A stretch of DNA of 64,000 nucleotides from positions 32,797-96,796 of the forward strand of contig JAJEAL010000145.1 in assembly GCA_022822785.1 (NCBI GenBank), given 5' to 3'. The stretch's first letter is position 1. Each line of letters begins with the position of its first letter. A model generated the notes under the pieces. It worked only from the letters and a program-made list of their open reading frames with translations. It was not told the DNA's origin and did no database searches. The DNA comes from Candidatus Poribacteria bacterium. Its GTDB lineage: Bacteria; Poribacteria; WGA-4E; PCPOR2b. A program made the position numbers and the translations under genes. Positions 49,875 to 59,748 of this stretch are shown here, one piece after another.

Positions 49875-52800
49875 ATGCGTACTTTGATCATAGTAATATT
49901 GATTGGGGTTTTCGGCCTGTGTTACTTTGAAATGACTTTTGCTGATATTACCATTGACGGCGAAACCGTCCATGTCGAAACCGACAGCTACAAAATCCAA
50001 CTCAACCACGGCGTCATTACTCAAATCCACAACAAACTCACCGCCGAAACCTATACCCTACCACTTGGCGTTGATGGCGCACCAACAGGCAGATTGGGAC
50101 AAACCGGCATACTAAGAACAAGAAACGGAAATATCTATATACGTGAGTCCACACTAACAGAAGTAAAAAAAATTACTCCGCTTGAAGCTGAAATCCTATT
50201 CCGTCAGGGCGGAAACGAAATTACTCTCACCATCGAAGTAGAAGCACACACCGGTGATCTGCTCATCAGTGGAGACGGAGCATCCGACACCACCGGCGTC
50301 TACGGATTTCAGTGGGGTTGTGACAATATAGACATCAATAATTTGGACCTTATTCTACCTGCAAACGGTGGACAAGTTGTCACGGCATCGACCCCTTTTG
50401 AAGAGAAATGGTATTCTTATCCTGCGTCGTGGGAGGCACAACTTGCAATTTTCGAGGGAGAACAGGGTGGGGTCTTTGTGCGTACAGCGGATGAGACATT
50501 CCCGTACCAACAATTAATCTGGAAAAAAAATAGCGAGGAACTCGCGGTCAATTTCCAAACCCACAATCAAGCGCCTTGGGACGCACTTAACACGGTGCAG
50601 TCTGTGGTATGGCGATTGAATACCTACGCCGGCGACTGGCGGGTTCCCGCTCGAATCTACCGCGACTGGATGGAACAAACCTTCAATCCTTGGAGACTCT
50701 CAGACATGCCTACGTGGGTGAGCGAGATCGGCTTGGTAGTCATCCAAGCCAGTTTTGACCCCAAGACGCTGGATCGACTAGCAGAACAGGTTGATCCCAC
50801 CAAAACCTTACTCTATCTGGTTGGTTGGCGCAAAGATGGATACGATGTTAATTATCCCGATTATACACCAAGGGAAGGTTTCGGGGACTTCATTAAAGCA
50901 GCTCATGGATATGGATTTCGTGTCATGCCGCATGCCAATCTTGTCGGAATATCTCCCTATCACCCGCTCTACCCCGAATTTCAGGCTTTTCAATTCCGAT
51001 CTCCATGGAATAGAGAACTCATCGGCTGGGAGTGGAATAAAACAGATTCCCCGAGTCGTCATGCTTGGATAAATAATGCCAGTTCTAAATTCAGGAGCCT
51101 CTTTGTTCAACAACTCAAGGAGGTATGGGAGAAATACAAGGTAGATGCCTTCCACCTTGACATCAGCCATGCCGTTGTGAATGACGCAAACGGTCTAATC
51201 GAAGGATTAACTTCAGCACAAGGCAATGTGCTTATGCACCAAGAATTGGCGGAGGCAATGCCCGGCGTTGTTTTCAGCGGCGAACATCTCCACGAAGTCA
51301 CGTTCTTCCGTGAAAGTTTTGCCCAACGGTGGAAGCAGTGGCAGGGCTTTACACCACATCCTATCAGCTCATTTCTGTTTGGTCCTTATACCCGTCCCTA
51401 CGGTTATCTTGGACTTCCCTCTTTGGAAAATGACCCCTTGGATTATCAAACATATCTGGATTCCTACGAAAGTTGGGGTGTATTGCCTACAGTTCGGGTA
51501 TGGGGGTTGAGGGAACTGAATGGAGACCTCACCCAACAAATCCTCTCGGTTGCCCGCCAATGGCAAGAACTCGGTTTGAGTCCTGACTTTGAATCTGACT
51601 GGGAGGTTGGCACCCTGTTTCAATACGTTACCCGAGATGGCGAAACCGTAACCTATCAGCGTACCCCTGCCGGTTCCACCTTCATTTTGCTCCAAGACAA
51701 CGGATATGAGCGCGTCTATGGAGTAACACAGGCACAAACCCACCGCAGCCTCCCCCATTGGCGTGCCTACAACGACACCGCATTACTCGGTTTAGACCCA
51801 AATAAGTCTTACCTCCTCAGTGATATCCCCCGCGATTTCTCCCAAGTACACATCAATTCCCTGCCTCCGGGTGTCTCCGTCACGGAAACCCGCGTCACCG
51901 GAAACGCTGCCCTCTTTCGATTGGAAAGGACCAATGTCTTACTCGAAATCGATCTGTTGTCGCAACTCCATCAGGCAAGAGCCGGAATCGTTGTCAATGA
52001 AACAGAATTGCCTCTACAACGAGGAGGAACCTTCAGACATTCGCAAAGCGCGCTCTCTGGTGTCACTAAATCTGCGATTCATGCACATCCCTTTTATCAG
52101 GGTGGCAGCGGGAACACATTCGGAGAATTTACACTCACGCTGCCAAATAGCCCCGATATTCGTCTCGAATTTTATATCGGTCTGTGGGAAGGTTCCGAAA
52201 GATCCGATGGGGTTACCTTCATTGTTTCTGTCCAAGGCGATGAGATTTTTCGTCAACACTACAACCAACAACAATGGCAACCCGTTACCCTTAATTTATC
52301 TCCTTATCGGGGCAAAATAGTCAAACTCCGCTTTACCACTACCCCAGGACCAGATGGTAACGCCAGTTGGGATTGGGCGGTGTGGGGTGAACCCAAAATC
52401 ATCTCCGCGCCCGACCGCTCACTCACTACCATTGGATGTTTCCTCCCTATCGAACCAATAGATAGCTATCCCAATCCCCTTCAGAGTCTTGGGCAAGGAA
52501 ACTACACCCTTGAAACCGACATATCTAAACCATTTATTATCTTCCTCACTCCACCTCAACAAGTAACCTCTCCCTACAATGTGAGAGATGCACAATTTAC
52601 CCCAGGCCTCCAATTTGACGGTATCTTCCGCCTCGGAGATGCTTGGGGCTCAGGTAGTCGTAGGTCTACAACTATTGATGGCATCCATAAAGAGACTATC
52701 TTTGCCCATCCACCTGCAAATGGACAGACGATTCTCCAATTCCCACTCTTACTTCCTCAAGATCCGTCAACCTTCTCCTTCTCTATGGGCTTACATGAAG

Positions 52801-53654
52801 GGTGTAGCGAAGGGGTGTTGTTTCAGGTTCGGCTCAACGGTCAAACTTACTTTGAAGCCTTCAAGGATACGTTTACTTGGACGGATGCCAGCATCTCCCT
52901 CTCAGCGTTTGCGGGTCAACCTGTGCTGTTAGCATTGGTGACAGATCCCGCTGAAAAAGGTAGTGGAGGTGCAAACTGTGATGGTGCACATTGGGCAGAC
53001 CTCCGCATCATTGCTGCACCCAACCCCGACGCCAACCTCGATGGACGGATTAATGTCCTCGATCTCATCGTCGTTGCAAGTAGTTTCAACGAGCAACCAC
53101 CCAGCAACCTATTGGCAGATACCAACAAAGATGGCGTGGTCAATCTCCTAGACCTCGTCTTCGTCGCAGAGCATCTCAGTCAAAACGCCGCCGCTCCTTC
53201 TCAACTACGCTTCATTGAATCTATCCCCTCCACCGCCAAAGAGGTCATCGCCGCACACCGCGCTTTGACCGAGTTAGAAGCTATCCCAAACAAATCACAC
53301 GGCGTTCAAATCGCCATCGAACTCCTCCGCCACTACCTATCACTCGCGGAATTGAACGTCCAAGAGACCAAATTACTTCCCAATTACCCTAATCCCTTCA
53401 ATCCAGAGACATGGATACCGTATCAGCTATCAGATAGTGGAGATATAACGGTGAAAATCTACGATGTAGGTGGACACCTGATAAGGACAATCGAAGCGGG
53501 ACACAAACCGGTGGGGTACTACCTCACCCGCGAACGTGCGGTGTACTGGGACGGTCGAAACACAAACGGAGAGCCGGTCGGCAGTGGTGTCTATTTCTAT
53601 ACATTGAGTGCTGGCGATTACGCCCAAACCCGTCGAATGGTCATCGTCAAGTAG
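49875..53654 (+). CDS. Secreted DUF6259-type glycosidase-like protein with dockerin and FlgD-like tail
   Basis: A protein of 1259 residues with a signal peptide (MRTLIIVILIGVFGLCYFEM, then FADITIDG). Residues ~25-560 form a DUF6259-like glycoside-hydrolase region with a TIM barrel (VDAFHLDISHAV, FSGEHLHEVTFFRESFAQ). Two CBM-like beta domains follow (TKSAIHAHPFYQGGSGNTFG; TIDGIHKETIFAHPPANG). A dockerin-like pair comes next (NLDGRINVLDLIVVA and TNKDGVVNLLDLVFVA, with calcium-loop Asp/Asn), then a FlgD/sorting-like end (NYPNPFNPETWIPYQL). It probably degrades complex polysaccharide or glycan outside the cell. The substrate is unknown. Confidence 0.82.
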   Translation: MRTLIIVILIGVFGLCYFEMTFADITIDGETVHVETDSYKIQLNHGVITQIHNKLTAETYTLPLGVDGAPTGRLGQTGILRTRNGNIYIRESTLTEVKKITPLEAEILFRQGGNEITLTIEVEAHTGDLLISGDGASDTTGVYGFQWGCDNIDINNLDLILPANGGQVVTASTPFEEKWYSYPASWEAQLAIFEGEQGGVFVRTADETFPYQQLIWKKNSEELAVNFQTHNQAPWDALNTVQSVVWRLNTYAGDWRVPARIYRDWMEQTFNPWRLSDMPTWVSEIGLVVIQASFDPKTLDRLAEQVDPTKTLLYLVGWRKDGYDVNYPDYTPREGFGDFIKAAHGYGFRVMPHANLVGISPYHPLYPEFQAFQFRSPWNRELIGWEWNKTDSPSRHAWINNASSKFRSLFVQQLKEVWEKYKVDAFHLDISHAVVNDANGLIEGLTSAQGNVLMHQELAEAMPGVVFSGEHLHEVTFFRESFAQRWKQWQGFTPHPISSFLFGPYTRPYGYLGLPSLENDPLDYQTYLDSYESWGVLPTVRVWGLRELNGDLTQQILSVARQWQELGLSPDFESDWEVGTLFQYVTRDGETVTYQRTPAGSTFILLQDNGYERVYGVTQAQTHRSLPHWRAYNDTALLGLDPNKSYLLSDIPRDFSQVHINSLPPGVSVTETRVTGNAALFRLERTNVLLEIDLLSQLHQARAGIVVNETELPLQRGGTFRHSQSALSGVTKSAIHAHPFYQGGSGNTFGEFTLTLPNSPDIRLEFYIGLWEGSERSDGVTFIVSVQGDEIFRQHYNQQQWQPVTLNLSPYRGKIVKLRFTTTPGPDGNASWDWAVWGEPKIISAPDRSLTTIGCFLPIEPIDSYPNPLQSLGQGNYTLETDISKPFIIFLTPPQQVTSPYNVRDAQFTPGLQFDGIFRLGDAWGSGSRRSTTIDGIHKETIFAHPPANGQTILQFPLLLPQDPSTFSFSMGLHEGCSEGVLFQVRLNGQTYFEAFKDTFTWTDASISLSAFAGQPVLLALVTDPAEKGSGGANCDGAHWADLRIIAAPNPDANLDGRINVLDLIVVASSFNEQPPSNLLADTNKDGVVNLLDLVFVAEHLSQNAAAPSQLRFIESIPSTAKEVIAAHRALTELEAIPNKSHGVQIAIELLRHYLSLAELNVQETKLLPNYPNPFNPETWIPYQLSDSGDITVKIYDVGGHLIRTIEAGHKPVGYYLTRERAVYWDGRNTNGEPVGSGVYFYTLSAGDYAQTRRMVIVK

Positions 53655-53778
53655 GAGGGAAAAAGAGTTACACGGCGTTGAAATGCTGCCGTTCACAGAA
53701 AGAAACCAGGAAATTTAGATCCAATTATAGTCTGTTTTTCCAGCTATCTGAAAATGCTTCTGCTATCAGCAAATGGCT

Positions 53779-53877
53779 TCATTTGTTTTTACGTGAAAAC
53801 ACTCCACTGGAGAAATACATAATGACATTTAGGATGACCACAACGATAGCCACAACCTCGGCACCTGAAAACTCCAT
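53779..53877 (-). CDS. Possible tiny membrane protein
   Basis: 32 residues from an ATG with AAGGA nine bases before: EVVAIVVVILNVIMYFSSGV is one hydrophobic helix, ending in FSRKNK (positive-inside). It lies in a gap between two plus-strand genes. Weak evidence; no homology claimed. Confidence 0.35.
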   Translation of the reverse strand: MEFSGAEVVAIVVVILNVIMYFSSGVFSRKNK

Positions 53878-54043
53878 AATAAACCGTCCTTTTCAGTGAT
53901 GCGATCTGCTTTTATGATAGCACAATTTGAACAGAAGGTCAACTAAATATCCAAATCGAGTGAGGCGTCAGAATTCAGCAATCCCTCCCCGATAAATCGG
54001 GATGCAAGCACCTACAGGAGAACTAAATGACCCCAAATTCAAT

Positions 54044-54151
54044 TATGGTGAATTATCAAAATATGTAGACACTTTCGCTCCCCATGTTTGGTAGGCGCTG
54101 TTTCCAACTGCGCCGGTATAGAGTGTCCAAGTAATTCTAAAATTCACCATA
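54044..54151. repeat. Complete TATGGT/ACCATA element with GGTAGGCGCTGTTTCCAAC core
   Basis: 108 bp, ends TATGGTGAATTATCAAA and TTCTAAAATTCACCATA. The core is GTTTGGTAGGCGCTGTTTCC, the same unit that is tandemly repeated at 59512. The element is flanked by a 22-bp direct repeat (54024-54045 and 54150-54171, one mismatch) reading TAAATG...CCCCAAATTC. Confidence 0.75.
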
Positions 54152-54269
54152 AATGCCCCCAAATTCAATTAATTCATTTCTTGAAATTTCACAAAATCTT
54201 AACTTATACGTAATATTTACTTACCATAATCTGTTATAATATCCACATATCAATAAGGAGGAAGAACGG

Positions 54270-55241
54270 ATGCCGCGCACGCTTCAATACATTTCCTATC
54301 TCATCGCATTCAGTTTCGTTTGGATTGCCATCAGCCAAGTTGCTTTGAATCCCGATGCTATCGGGTCCGAAAAAGCCCTCCAAATCATAGGGAACGAAGG
54401 AAAGATTGTGCTGACCGGAGAAATCTCCAAAGCTCTGGGCACCTATGACGAGCATCTAAAGGGAGCTGTGGAATACCTCCTCTGTGGACCGGGCGGCAAA
54501 GAATACGAGAGTATTATTGTTGTCAATAGCTCCGCAGAGGAAATCCACGACGCAATGCACAAACTCGGCGTCGAAAGGGGCACCCCGCCTATGTACGACG
54601 AAGAGAAGGATACCACCATCGGCGCGACAGGGACCGGCGTCCTCGTGTTCGTCGAATGGGAAACAAACGGCGAGACCAAAAGGGTACGTGGTGAAGATCT
54701 GCTCTACAACACGCAAACTGAAAAGCCGATGCAACATGTTACGTGGGTCTTTTCCGGCTCCAGAGAGGTCCCCGACCTCGACAGCGAGGACGAAGATGCG
54801 ATGATTCCCCAAGCGTTTATCGGAAACGACATCATTGCCCTTAACTACATTGACGGCAGCGCACTGTTTCAAAGCCCAATCCCTTCCGAAGAGAGCCCTT
54901 ATAAAAAGAATGCGGAGACGCTCCCACCGCTCGGCACATCGGTGAAAGTTACAATCGAGGTAAACGCAAAAATGCAACGCTATATTCTAATCAGCGGGAA
55001 AGTCCAAGGGGTCGGATTCCGCTATTTCACCAGACAAAACGCAACGCGACTTGGGGTTCACGGCTATGCGAAGAACTTGCCCAACGGTAAAGTGGAGGTC
55101 GTTGCTGAGGGGGATAAGGCAACGCTAGATGAGTTTGTGAAAATCTTGTGGCAGGGACCCCCCGCCTCCAGAGTCGAAGATGTCAAGGTCGAAGCGCGTC
55201 CCCATAGTGGGAAATACACCGTTTTCGGTATTAAGTATTGA
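54270..55241 (+). CDS. YdjY-like domain fused to acylphosphatase
   Basis: A protein of 323 residues with a signal-like helix (ISYLIAFSFVWIAISQVAL). Residues ~35-220 are a YdjY-type domain (EGKIVLTGEISKALGTYDEH, VEYLLCGPGGKEYESI, ALNYIDGSALFQSP). The C-terminal 90 residues, from a Met at ~234, are a complete acylphosphatase: ISGKVQGVGFRYFTRQNAT with the catalytic Arg and HGYAKNLPNGKVEV with the catalytic Asn. Acylphosphatase normally is a free small enzyme hydrolysing acyl phosphates; this fusion places it outside the cytoplasm or on a membrane. Both domains are recognisable; the fusion is unusual. Confidence 0.82.
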   Translation: MPRTLQYISYLIAFSFVWIAISQVALNPDAIGSEKALQIIGNEGKIVLTGEISKALGTYDEHLKGAVEYLLCGPGGKEYESIIVVNSSAEEIHDAMHKLGVERGTPPMYDEEKDTTIGATGTGVLVFVEWETNGETKRVRGEDLLYNTQTEKPMQHVTWVFSGSREVPDLDSEDEDAMIPQAFIGNDIIALNYIDGSALFQSPIPSEESPYKKNAETLPPLGTSVKVTIEVNAKMQRYILISGKVQGVGFRYFTRQNATRLGVHGYAKNLPNGKVEVVAEGDKATLDEFVKILWQGPPASRVEDVKVEARPHSGKYTVFGIKY

Positions 55242-55478
55242 GAGATAATTGAGGGGGATACCTTATTATGGTCTGAATCAGGATTCTCAGAATTAAAGTA
55301 GAACTTACGTCCTTAGGTTTGTAGTAGAGCAATTCATTGCGCGTCGAAAAGCATGTTCAGTCTCCGTACCCATCGTAGGTCGGGCATCTTGTCCCGCCCT
55401 AGCGATGAAGTATCGACTTACAATGCCTGTTTATTTATGAGCACCCTTCAGATAATCCAGTAACGGAAAGGATTAATA

Positions 55479-56246
55479 GTGCGGGAAGAATTTATTAAAT
55501 TTGTTCACAAACTTGCGGCGGAAAGTGCCGAAGTCATAAAGCCGTATTTCGCCGCTTTCGACCTTAAAGTCGAACTGAAATCGGACGAGACCCCTGTCAC
55601 CGCGGCGGATCGAGGCGCAGAGGAGGTCATGCGAAACCTCATCCGCAAAGCCTTTCCAAACCACGGGGTCATCGGCGAAGAGTTCGGGAACGAAAATGAA
55701 ACCGCTGAATTTGTCTGGGTGCTCGATCCAATAGACGGCACGAAGTCCTTTACAAGCGGCTGTCCGCTTTTCGGCACGTTAATCTGTCTCCTGCACGAGG
55801 GACAACCCGTTTTGGGCGCAATCAGTCAACCCATCTTGGACCGGCTGTGTATCGGTGATAACAATCAAACAACCGTCAACGGACATCCGGTGCACGTTCC
55901 AGATACTGAAGGGCTTTCTGAAGCAATCCTGCTGACAACAGATATTCTGAGCGTTGGCAAATATCAGGACAAAACGGGATTTGAGAATTTGCTGCACAGA
56001 ACCAAAATGTTCCGCACATGGGGCGACTGCTACGGGTATCTACTGCTCGCGTCGGGAGGGGCTGACATCATGCTCGATCCCATCGTCAATCCGTGGGATG
56101 TTCTACCGGTTATCCCGGTCATTCGAGGGGCGGGTGGGGTGATTACTGCGTGGGACGGCAGCGATGTTGTTCAAGGCGATTCGTGTGTGGCTGCAACCCC
56201 GCATCTACACCCGCATGTGCTGGAAATCCTAAACGCCGACCGATAG
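55479..56246 (+). CDS. Inositol monophosphatase family phosphatase (HisN/IMPase-like)
   Basis: A protein of 255 residues from a GTG. Metal-binding motifs: GVIGEEFGNENE, VLDPIDGTKSFTSGCPLFG (DPIDGT), and NPWDVLPVIPVIRGAGG (WD...GG). The KSF variant after DPIDGT is typical of histidinol-phosphatase (HisN) and related IMPases. Lithium-sensitive, Mg-dependent hydrolysis of a phosphomonoester; exact substrate (inositol phosphate or histidinol phosphate) not decidable. Follows the YdjY-acylphosphatase gene after 237 bp. Confidence 0.88.
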   Translation: MREEFIKFVHKLAAESAEVIKPYFAAFDLKVELKSDETPVTAADRGAEEVMRNLIRKAFPNHGVIGEEFGNENETAEFVWVLDPIDGTKSFTSGCPLFGTLICLLHEGQPVLGAISQPILDRLCIGDNNQTTVNGHPVHVPDTEGLSEAILLTTDILSVGKYQDKTGFENLLHRTKMFRTWGDCYGYLLLASGGADIMLDPIVNPWDVLPVIPVIRGAGGVITAWDGSDVVQGDSCVAATPHLHPHVLEILNADR

Positions 56247-56362
56247 CGCGATCCATTCGAGTTGGCTCATGTTAAGAAACCCTGAATCGTAAGGGCGGGG
56301 CTCCCCGCCCAAAAATGAATCCGTTGTTTTCACGTTTCACCCGCTTAAGGAGTTTACCATTG

Positions 56363-57556
56363 ATGAGAACGAGACGGCTACTGTTGCCTGTTATCACCCT
56401 TTTCTGTTTTTACCTGCTGATTACTGCTTCACCAACCGAAGCCTTTATCGTGCGGCACTATACCCTTCAAGAGGTGCTGGCACAGTGCAGCAACATCGTC
56501 TTTGGGACCGTTGCCTCGGTCAATTCAAAACGCATGACCGCTAAGGTCAAGGTTGAGGAGAATGTTAAAGGACGCAGCGATTTTCAGGAGATTAAAATTA
56601 ACCTATCCACCGGACAGGGCAACTTCCCGCAACAGATGATTAAGAAATTCAAGGTCGGGAGGCCCATTATTATCTTTTATCAGCGAGAAGGACGGCGAAT
56701 CCCAAGTCTCGGGCATATCGACGGTACTTGGTTCCAAACCTTTGCCCAAGACCGATCGGATAAAAGCCGTGTATGGTGGAACTTTACCCATATTGAAATC
56801 TATATGCACCGGACCTATAAAGGGTCAACACCCGACTTTCAGAAGCTTTTACGGGATACGTTTGCGGGGAAAACCAAGCTCACTAAGCCAAATACCGCAG
56901 CGGCGCAATCCCTGGCCAAAGCATCTTCAGACGCAGTGCGTGTGCTGGTCCTCTCCATTAAACGCTACCGTATCGAGTTCGCTACTATCTCTGCCTTCAA
57001 TTCGGCTGGAGAACGCCAAGTGGTCTACCAAAGAACGAAAGATCGCGACCTGCCAGAGCTCGACCACGCCGACATCCTCTGGTTAGGGCAGGGGGAAATC
57101 TGTGAAGATAAGTATCGCTTGACGAAAAAGCGAGAAAATAGAATCAAAGCCTTTGTCAGAGGTGGCGGTGTCGTTATCGTTTCCGGACAAGACAGCGATG
57201 ATGATCGACCATGTGCCACGGGGTGGATCCCTGAACCGATGCGGGGCGTAGAACGGTCGGGACGTAGCGATTTTCAACCGACACGCGCTGCAGGGGGGCT
57301 ATTTAGCAAACCGAATAAAATCGAATTTGGTGATGTCTTCCTTGACGACGCATGGAAGGATTGGAGCGATAAATATAAAATCCTCGCCACCACGAACGAC
57401 GGAAAAGAGATTGCGTTTGCCGCTTTGGAATATGGCGACGGGATGTACCTCATCACAAGCCTCCAAAACGAGACGAGTGCCAACGTGTCTATTAACCACC
57501 GGATGCTAGAGAACCTAATCCATTTTGCCGTTGAATGGCTGAACAGTAAATCGTAA
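56363..57556 (+). CDS. Exported protein of unknown function
   Basis: Start at the ATG 56363 (AAGGAG ten bases upstream) gives 397 residues with a signal peptide (LLLPVITLFCFYLLITASPTEA). The N-terminal half (QCSNIVFGTVASVNSKR, PIIIFYQREGRRIPSLG) resembles a beta-rich binding domain; the C-terminal half (DILWLGQGEICEDKYRLT, RIKAFVRGGGVVIVSGQDSD, LENLIHFAVEWLNSK) resembles a ThuA/glutamine-amidotransferase-like fold. It may bind a carbohydrate or peptide outside the cell. Upstream a left end of the CATG hairpin lies at 56266. Not otherwise recognised. Confidence 0.7.
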   Translation: MRTRRLLLPVITLFCFYLLITASPTEAFIVRHYTLQEVLAQCSNIVFGTVASVNSKRMTAKVKVEENVKGRSDFQEIKINLSTGQGNFPQQMIKKFKVGRPIIIFYQREGRRIPSLGHIDGTWFQTFAQDRSDKSRVWWNFTHIEIYMHRTYKGSTPDFQKLLRDTFAGKTKLTKPNTAAAQSLAKASSDAVRVLVLSIKRYRIEFATISAFNSAGERQVVYQRTKDRDLPELDHADILWLGQGEICEDKYRLTKKRENRIKAFVRGGGVVIVSGQDSDDDRPCATGWIPEPMRGVERSGRSDFQPTRAAGGLFSKPNKIEFGDVFLDDAWKDWSDKYKILATTNDGKEIAFAALEYGDGMYLITSLQNETSANVSINHRMLENLIHFAVEWLNSKS

Positions 57557-57818
57557 CGCGAGCATCGCTAATCAGGACTATGAATATCAGGCTACAGATT
57601 CAGTGTAGGTTGGACCTCCCCGGTCACGGGCCTCCTCTCAATGCGTCGGAGATCCTCTCGAACTTACCCGATACCTCGCTCCAGTCGAGCATAATGAATC
57701 AACGCATCAATGTCCCAACTGAACCCCAGCAGGGCGACGTATGATAGCATCAAGCGTGAGGCATGAAACGTAAGGGAAATTTCACTAACCGTCTAATGAG
57801 CCAATAAACTAACATATC

Positions 57819-59339
57819 ATGATAAAACTAAAAACAAAACCGTCAATTCTGGCGTTGGTCCTTTTATGTATCGCCTTCAACGCAGCGGGCACCGCCCATG
57901 CCGTTATTCCCCAACTCTTGGGGCCCCTCTCCGCCCTACTCAGTGTTATCCCGCAAATTCTTGCGGTCGTCGGTCTCGCCTTTTTAACTGCGTTCGTGTT
58001 CGCTCGTGATTGGCTAAAGGGACTGTTCTACCGTATCCGCGAATCTTTCCTGCTCAAGGCAATTATACTGGCACTCCTGTTTGTCCTCATCGGCGGGAGC
58101 GCATGGATTATCTCGCGTGGGGTCCAATCCGGTGGACTGCGCTCGAAAGCAGCGGTAAATACGCAACCAGTAACACAGAGCTGGTACACCTTCCGAGGCG
58201 ATCTCGCCCGTACCGGGCATCTTGACAATCTCCCCGGACCAGCACAGCCCACACTCTCGTGGCTGTTCAAAGGGACGGGCGGCGTTGTCGTGGACTTCTC
58301 CTCTTCACCTGCGGTCGTCGGGTCTCGGGTCTATATCGCTGCAGCGCAAGGTTCGTTCTTCTCCAGTGGTGGTGCGCTCTACTGCCTTGATGCAGATAAC
58401 GGAGCTGGCCTCTGGCGCTACGATATGCCGATCCAAATCTTTTCCTCACCTGCGGTCGCCGGAGGGCGTGTTTATGTCGGCGAAGGGTTCCATCAGGATG
58501 CCAATTGCCATCTCTACTGCTTTGATGCGGAGAGTGGACGCGCTATCTGGCAGTTCCAAACGACGAGCCACGTGGAATCGACCCCTGTGATCAGTCAGGG
58601 GAAGGTCTACTTCGGTGCAGGAGATGATGGCGTCTACTGCCTCGACGCGCTCGAAGGACAGCTAATCTGGCACTACCCATTTGTCCATGTGGACGTGTCG
58701 CCAGTGGTGTGGAAGGGGAAGGTCTACTTCGGCACCGGCTATGGTGTATATCGCATCTACGCTGTCGATGCGAATACCGGCGAAAAGGTGTGGTCGAAAC
58801 GGGTGGAGTATCCCGCGTGGGGGAGTCCGAGCGCTGACGGCAATACGGTCTTTTTCGGACTCGGAAACGGTAACTTTGTCGAGAGTGCAGCATCCCCAAA
58901 GGGACGGGTCTCCGCGCGTAACGCCGAAACCGGATCGCCAATCTGGGAGTATGAGACCAACGATTCCGTACTGACAGCGGTCGCTTATCGTGACGGGTTT
59001 GTGTATTTCGGTTCACGGGACGGAGGCGTCTACGCGCTCAACGCCGCTGACGGCACACCCCGCTGGAAAGCACATATCGGCTATCCCGTGGTCTCCTCGC
59101 CAGCGATTACAGCGGATTCGGTGTATGCCGGTGCGAATAACGGCGTAATCTACAAGCTCGACATTGATAACGGCGACGTGGTCTGGCAGTACGATACAAA
59201 TAGAATCACCGGCGGTGAACCGATCTACTCCTCCCCGGCTATCGCCAACGGCAGGCTGTATGTTGGGTTAAAGGATTACCTCTTGTGCCTTGGCGGTGAA
59301 AAGGCGATGGAGGAAATACTGGATCTTGACAACCAGTAG
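57819..59339 (+). CDS. PQQ-type beta-propeller membrane protein
   Basis: A protein of 506 residues. Two hydrophobic segments (ILALVLLCIAFNAAGTAHA, LLKAIILALLFVLIGGSAW) are followed by about eight propeller blades of the PQQ/BamB type, each with a core like LYCLDADNGAGLWRYDMP and GKVYFGAGDDGVYCLDALEG. Tryptophan-docking-like WRY/WQY residues repeat in all blades. No quinoprotein cofactor-binding residues or CC pair are seen, so it is more likely a structural propeller than a dehydrogenase. Predicted periplasmic, anchored. Confidence 0.85.
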   Translation: MIKLKTKPSILALVLLCIAFNAAGTAHAVIPQLLGPLSALLSVIPQILAVVGLAFLTAFVFARDWLKGLFYRIRESFLLKAIILALLFVLIGGSAWIISRGVQSGGLRSKAAVNTQPVTQSWYTFRGDLARTGHLDNLPGPAQPTLSWLFKGTGGVVVDFSSSPAVVGSRVYIAAAQGSFFSSGGALYCLDADNGAGLWRYDMPIQIFSSPAVAGGRVYVGEGFHQDANCHLYCFDAESGRAIWQFQTTSHVESTPVISQGKVYFGAGDDGVYCLDALEGQLIWHYPFVHVDVSPVVWKGKVYFGTGYGVYRIYAVDANTGEKVWSKRVEYPAWGSPSADGNTVFFGLGNGNFVESAASPKGRVSARNAETGSPIWEYETNDSVLTAVAYRDGFVYFGSRDGGVYALNAADGTPRWKAHIGYPVVSSPAITADSVYAGANNGVIYKLDIDNGDVVWQYDTNRITGGEPIYSSPAIANGRLYVGLKDYLLCLGGEKAMEEILDLDNQ

Positions 59340-59511
59340 CCTCGCACAACGCGAGTCGCTAGGGCGTGTCCGCACTCTGATGCCGCTAACAATGTAACGC
59401 AAACTGTATGAAGTTCAAAAAAATAATTGAGTAATTCTATATTCCCCCCAGGGCCGGTAGGTGCGGTTTCCACCCGCACCGGACATCGCTCGGAAATTTT
59501 CGATCCCCATG
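59340..59511. other. Gap leading into the tandem repeat
   Basis: A palindrome with GGTAGGTGCGGTTTCCACCC lies at 59456-59482. No gene. Confidence 0.5.
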
Positions 59512-59663
59512 TTTGGTAGGCGCTGTTTCCAACTGCGCTGTCCAGTCTCCCATTTGGTAGGCGCTGTTTCTAACTGCGCCGTCCAGTCTCCCATTTGGTA
59601 GGCGCTGTTTCTAACTGCGCCGTCCAGTCTCCCATTTGGTAGGCGCTGTTTCTAACTGCGCCG
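59512..59663. repeat. 41-bp tandem repeat, 3.7 copies
   Basis: Units starting at 59512, 59553, 59594 and 59635, each TTTGGTAGGCGCTGTTTCTA followed by ACTGCGCCGTCCAGTCTCCC plus A. They differ by at most two positions. The block ends at a TATGGT/ACCATA right terminus (59672-59699, ends TTCACCATA). The same unit occurs once in the element at 54044. Confidence 0.9.
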
Positions 59664-59748
59664 GTATAAAGTGTCCAAGTAATTCTAAAATTCACCATAG
59701 TTTGCGGACTACGATTATCATCTCACAGCTTGTGGTACAGAATCGTAC

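Noticed and set aside
59512..59663. CRISPR array
   Set aside because: The units are direct tandem copies without variable spacers, and no cas gene is in the window.
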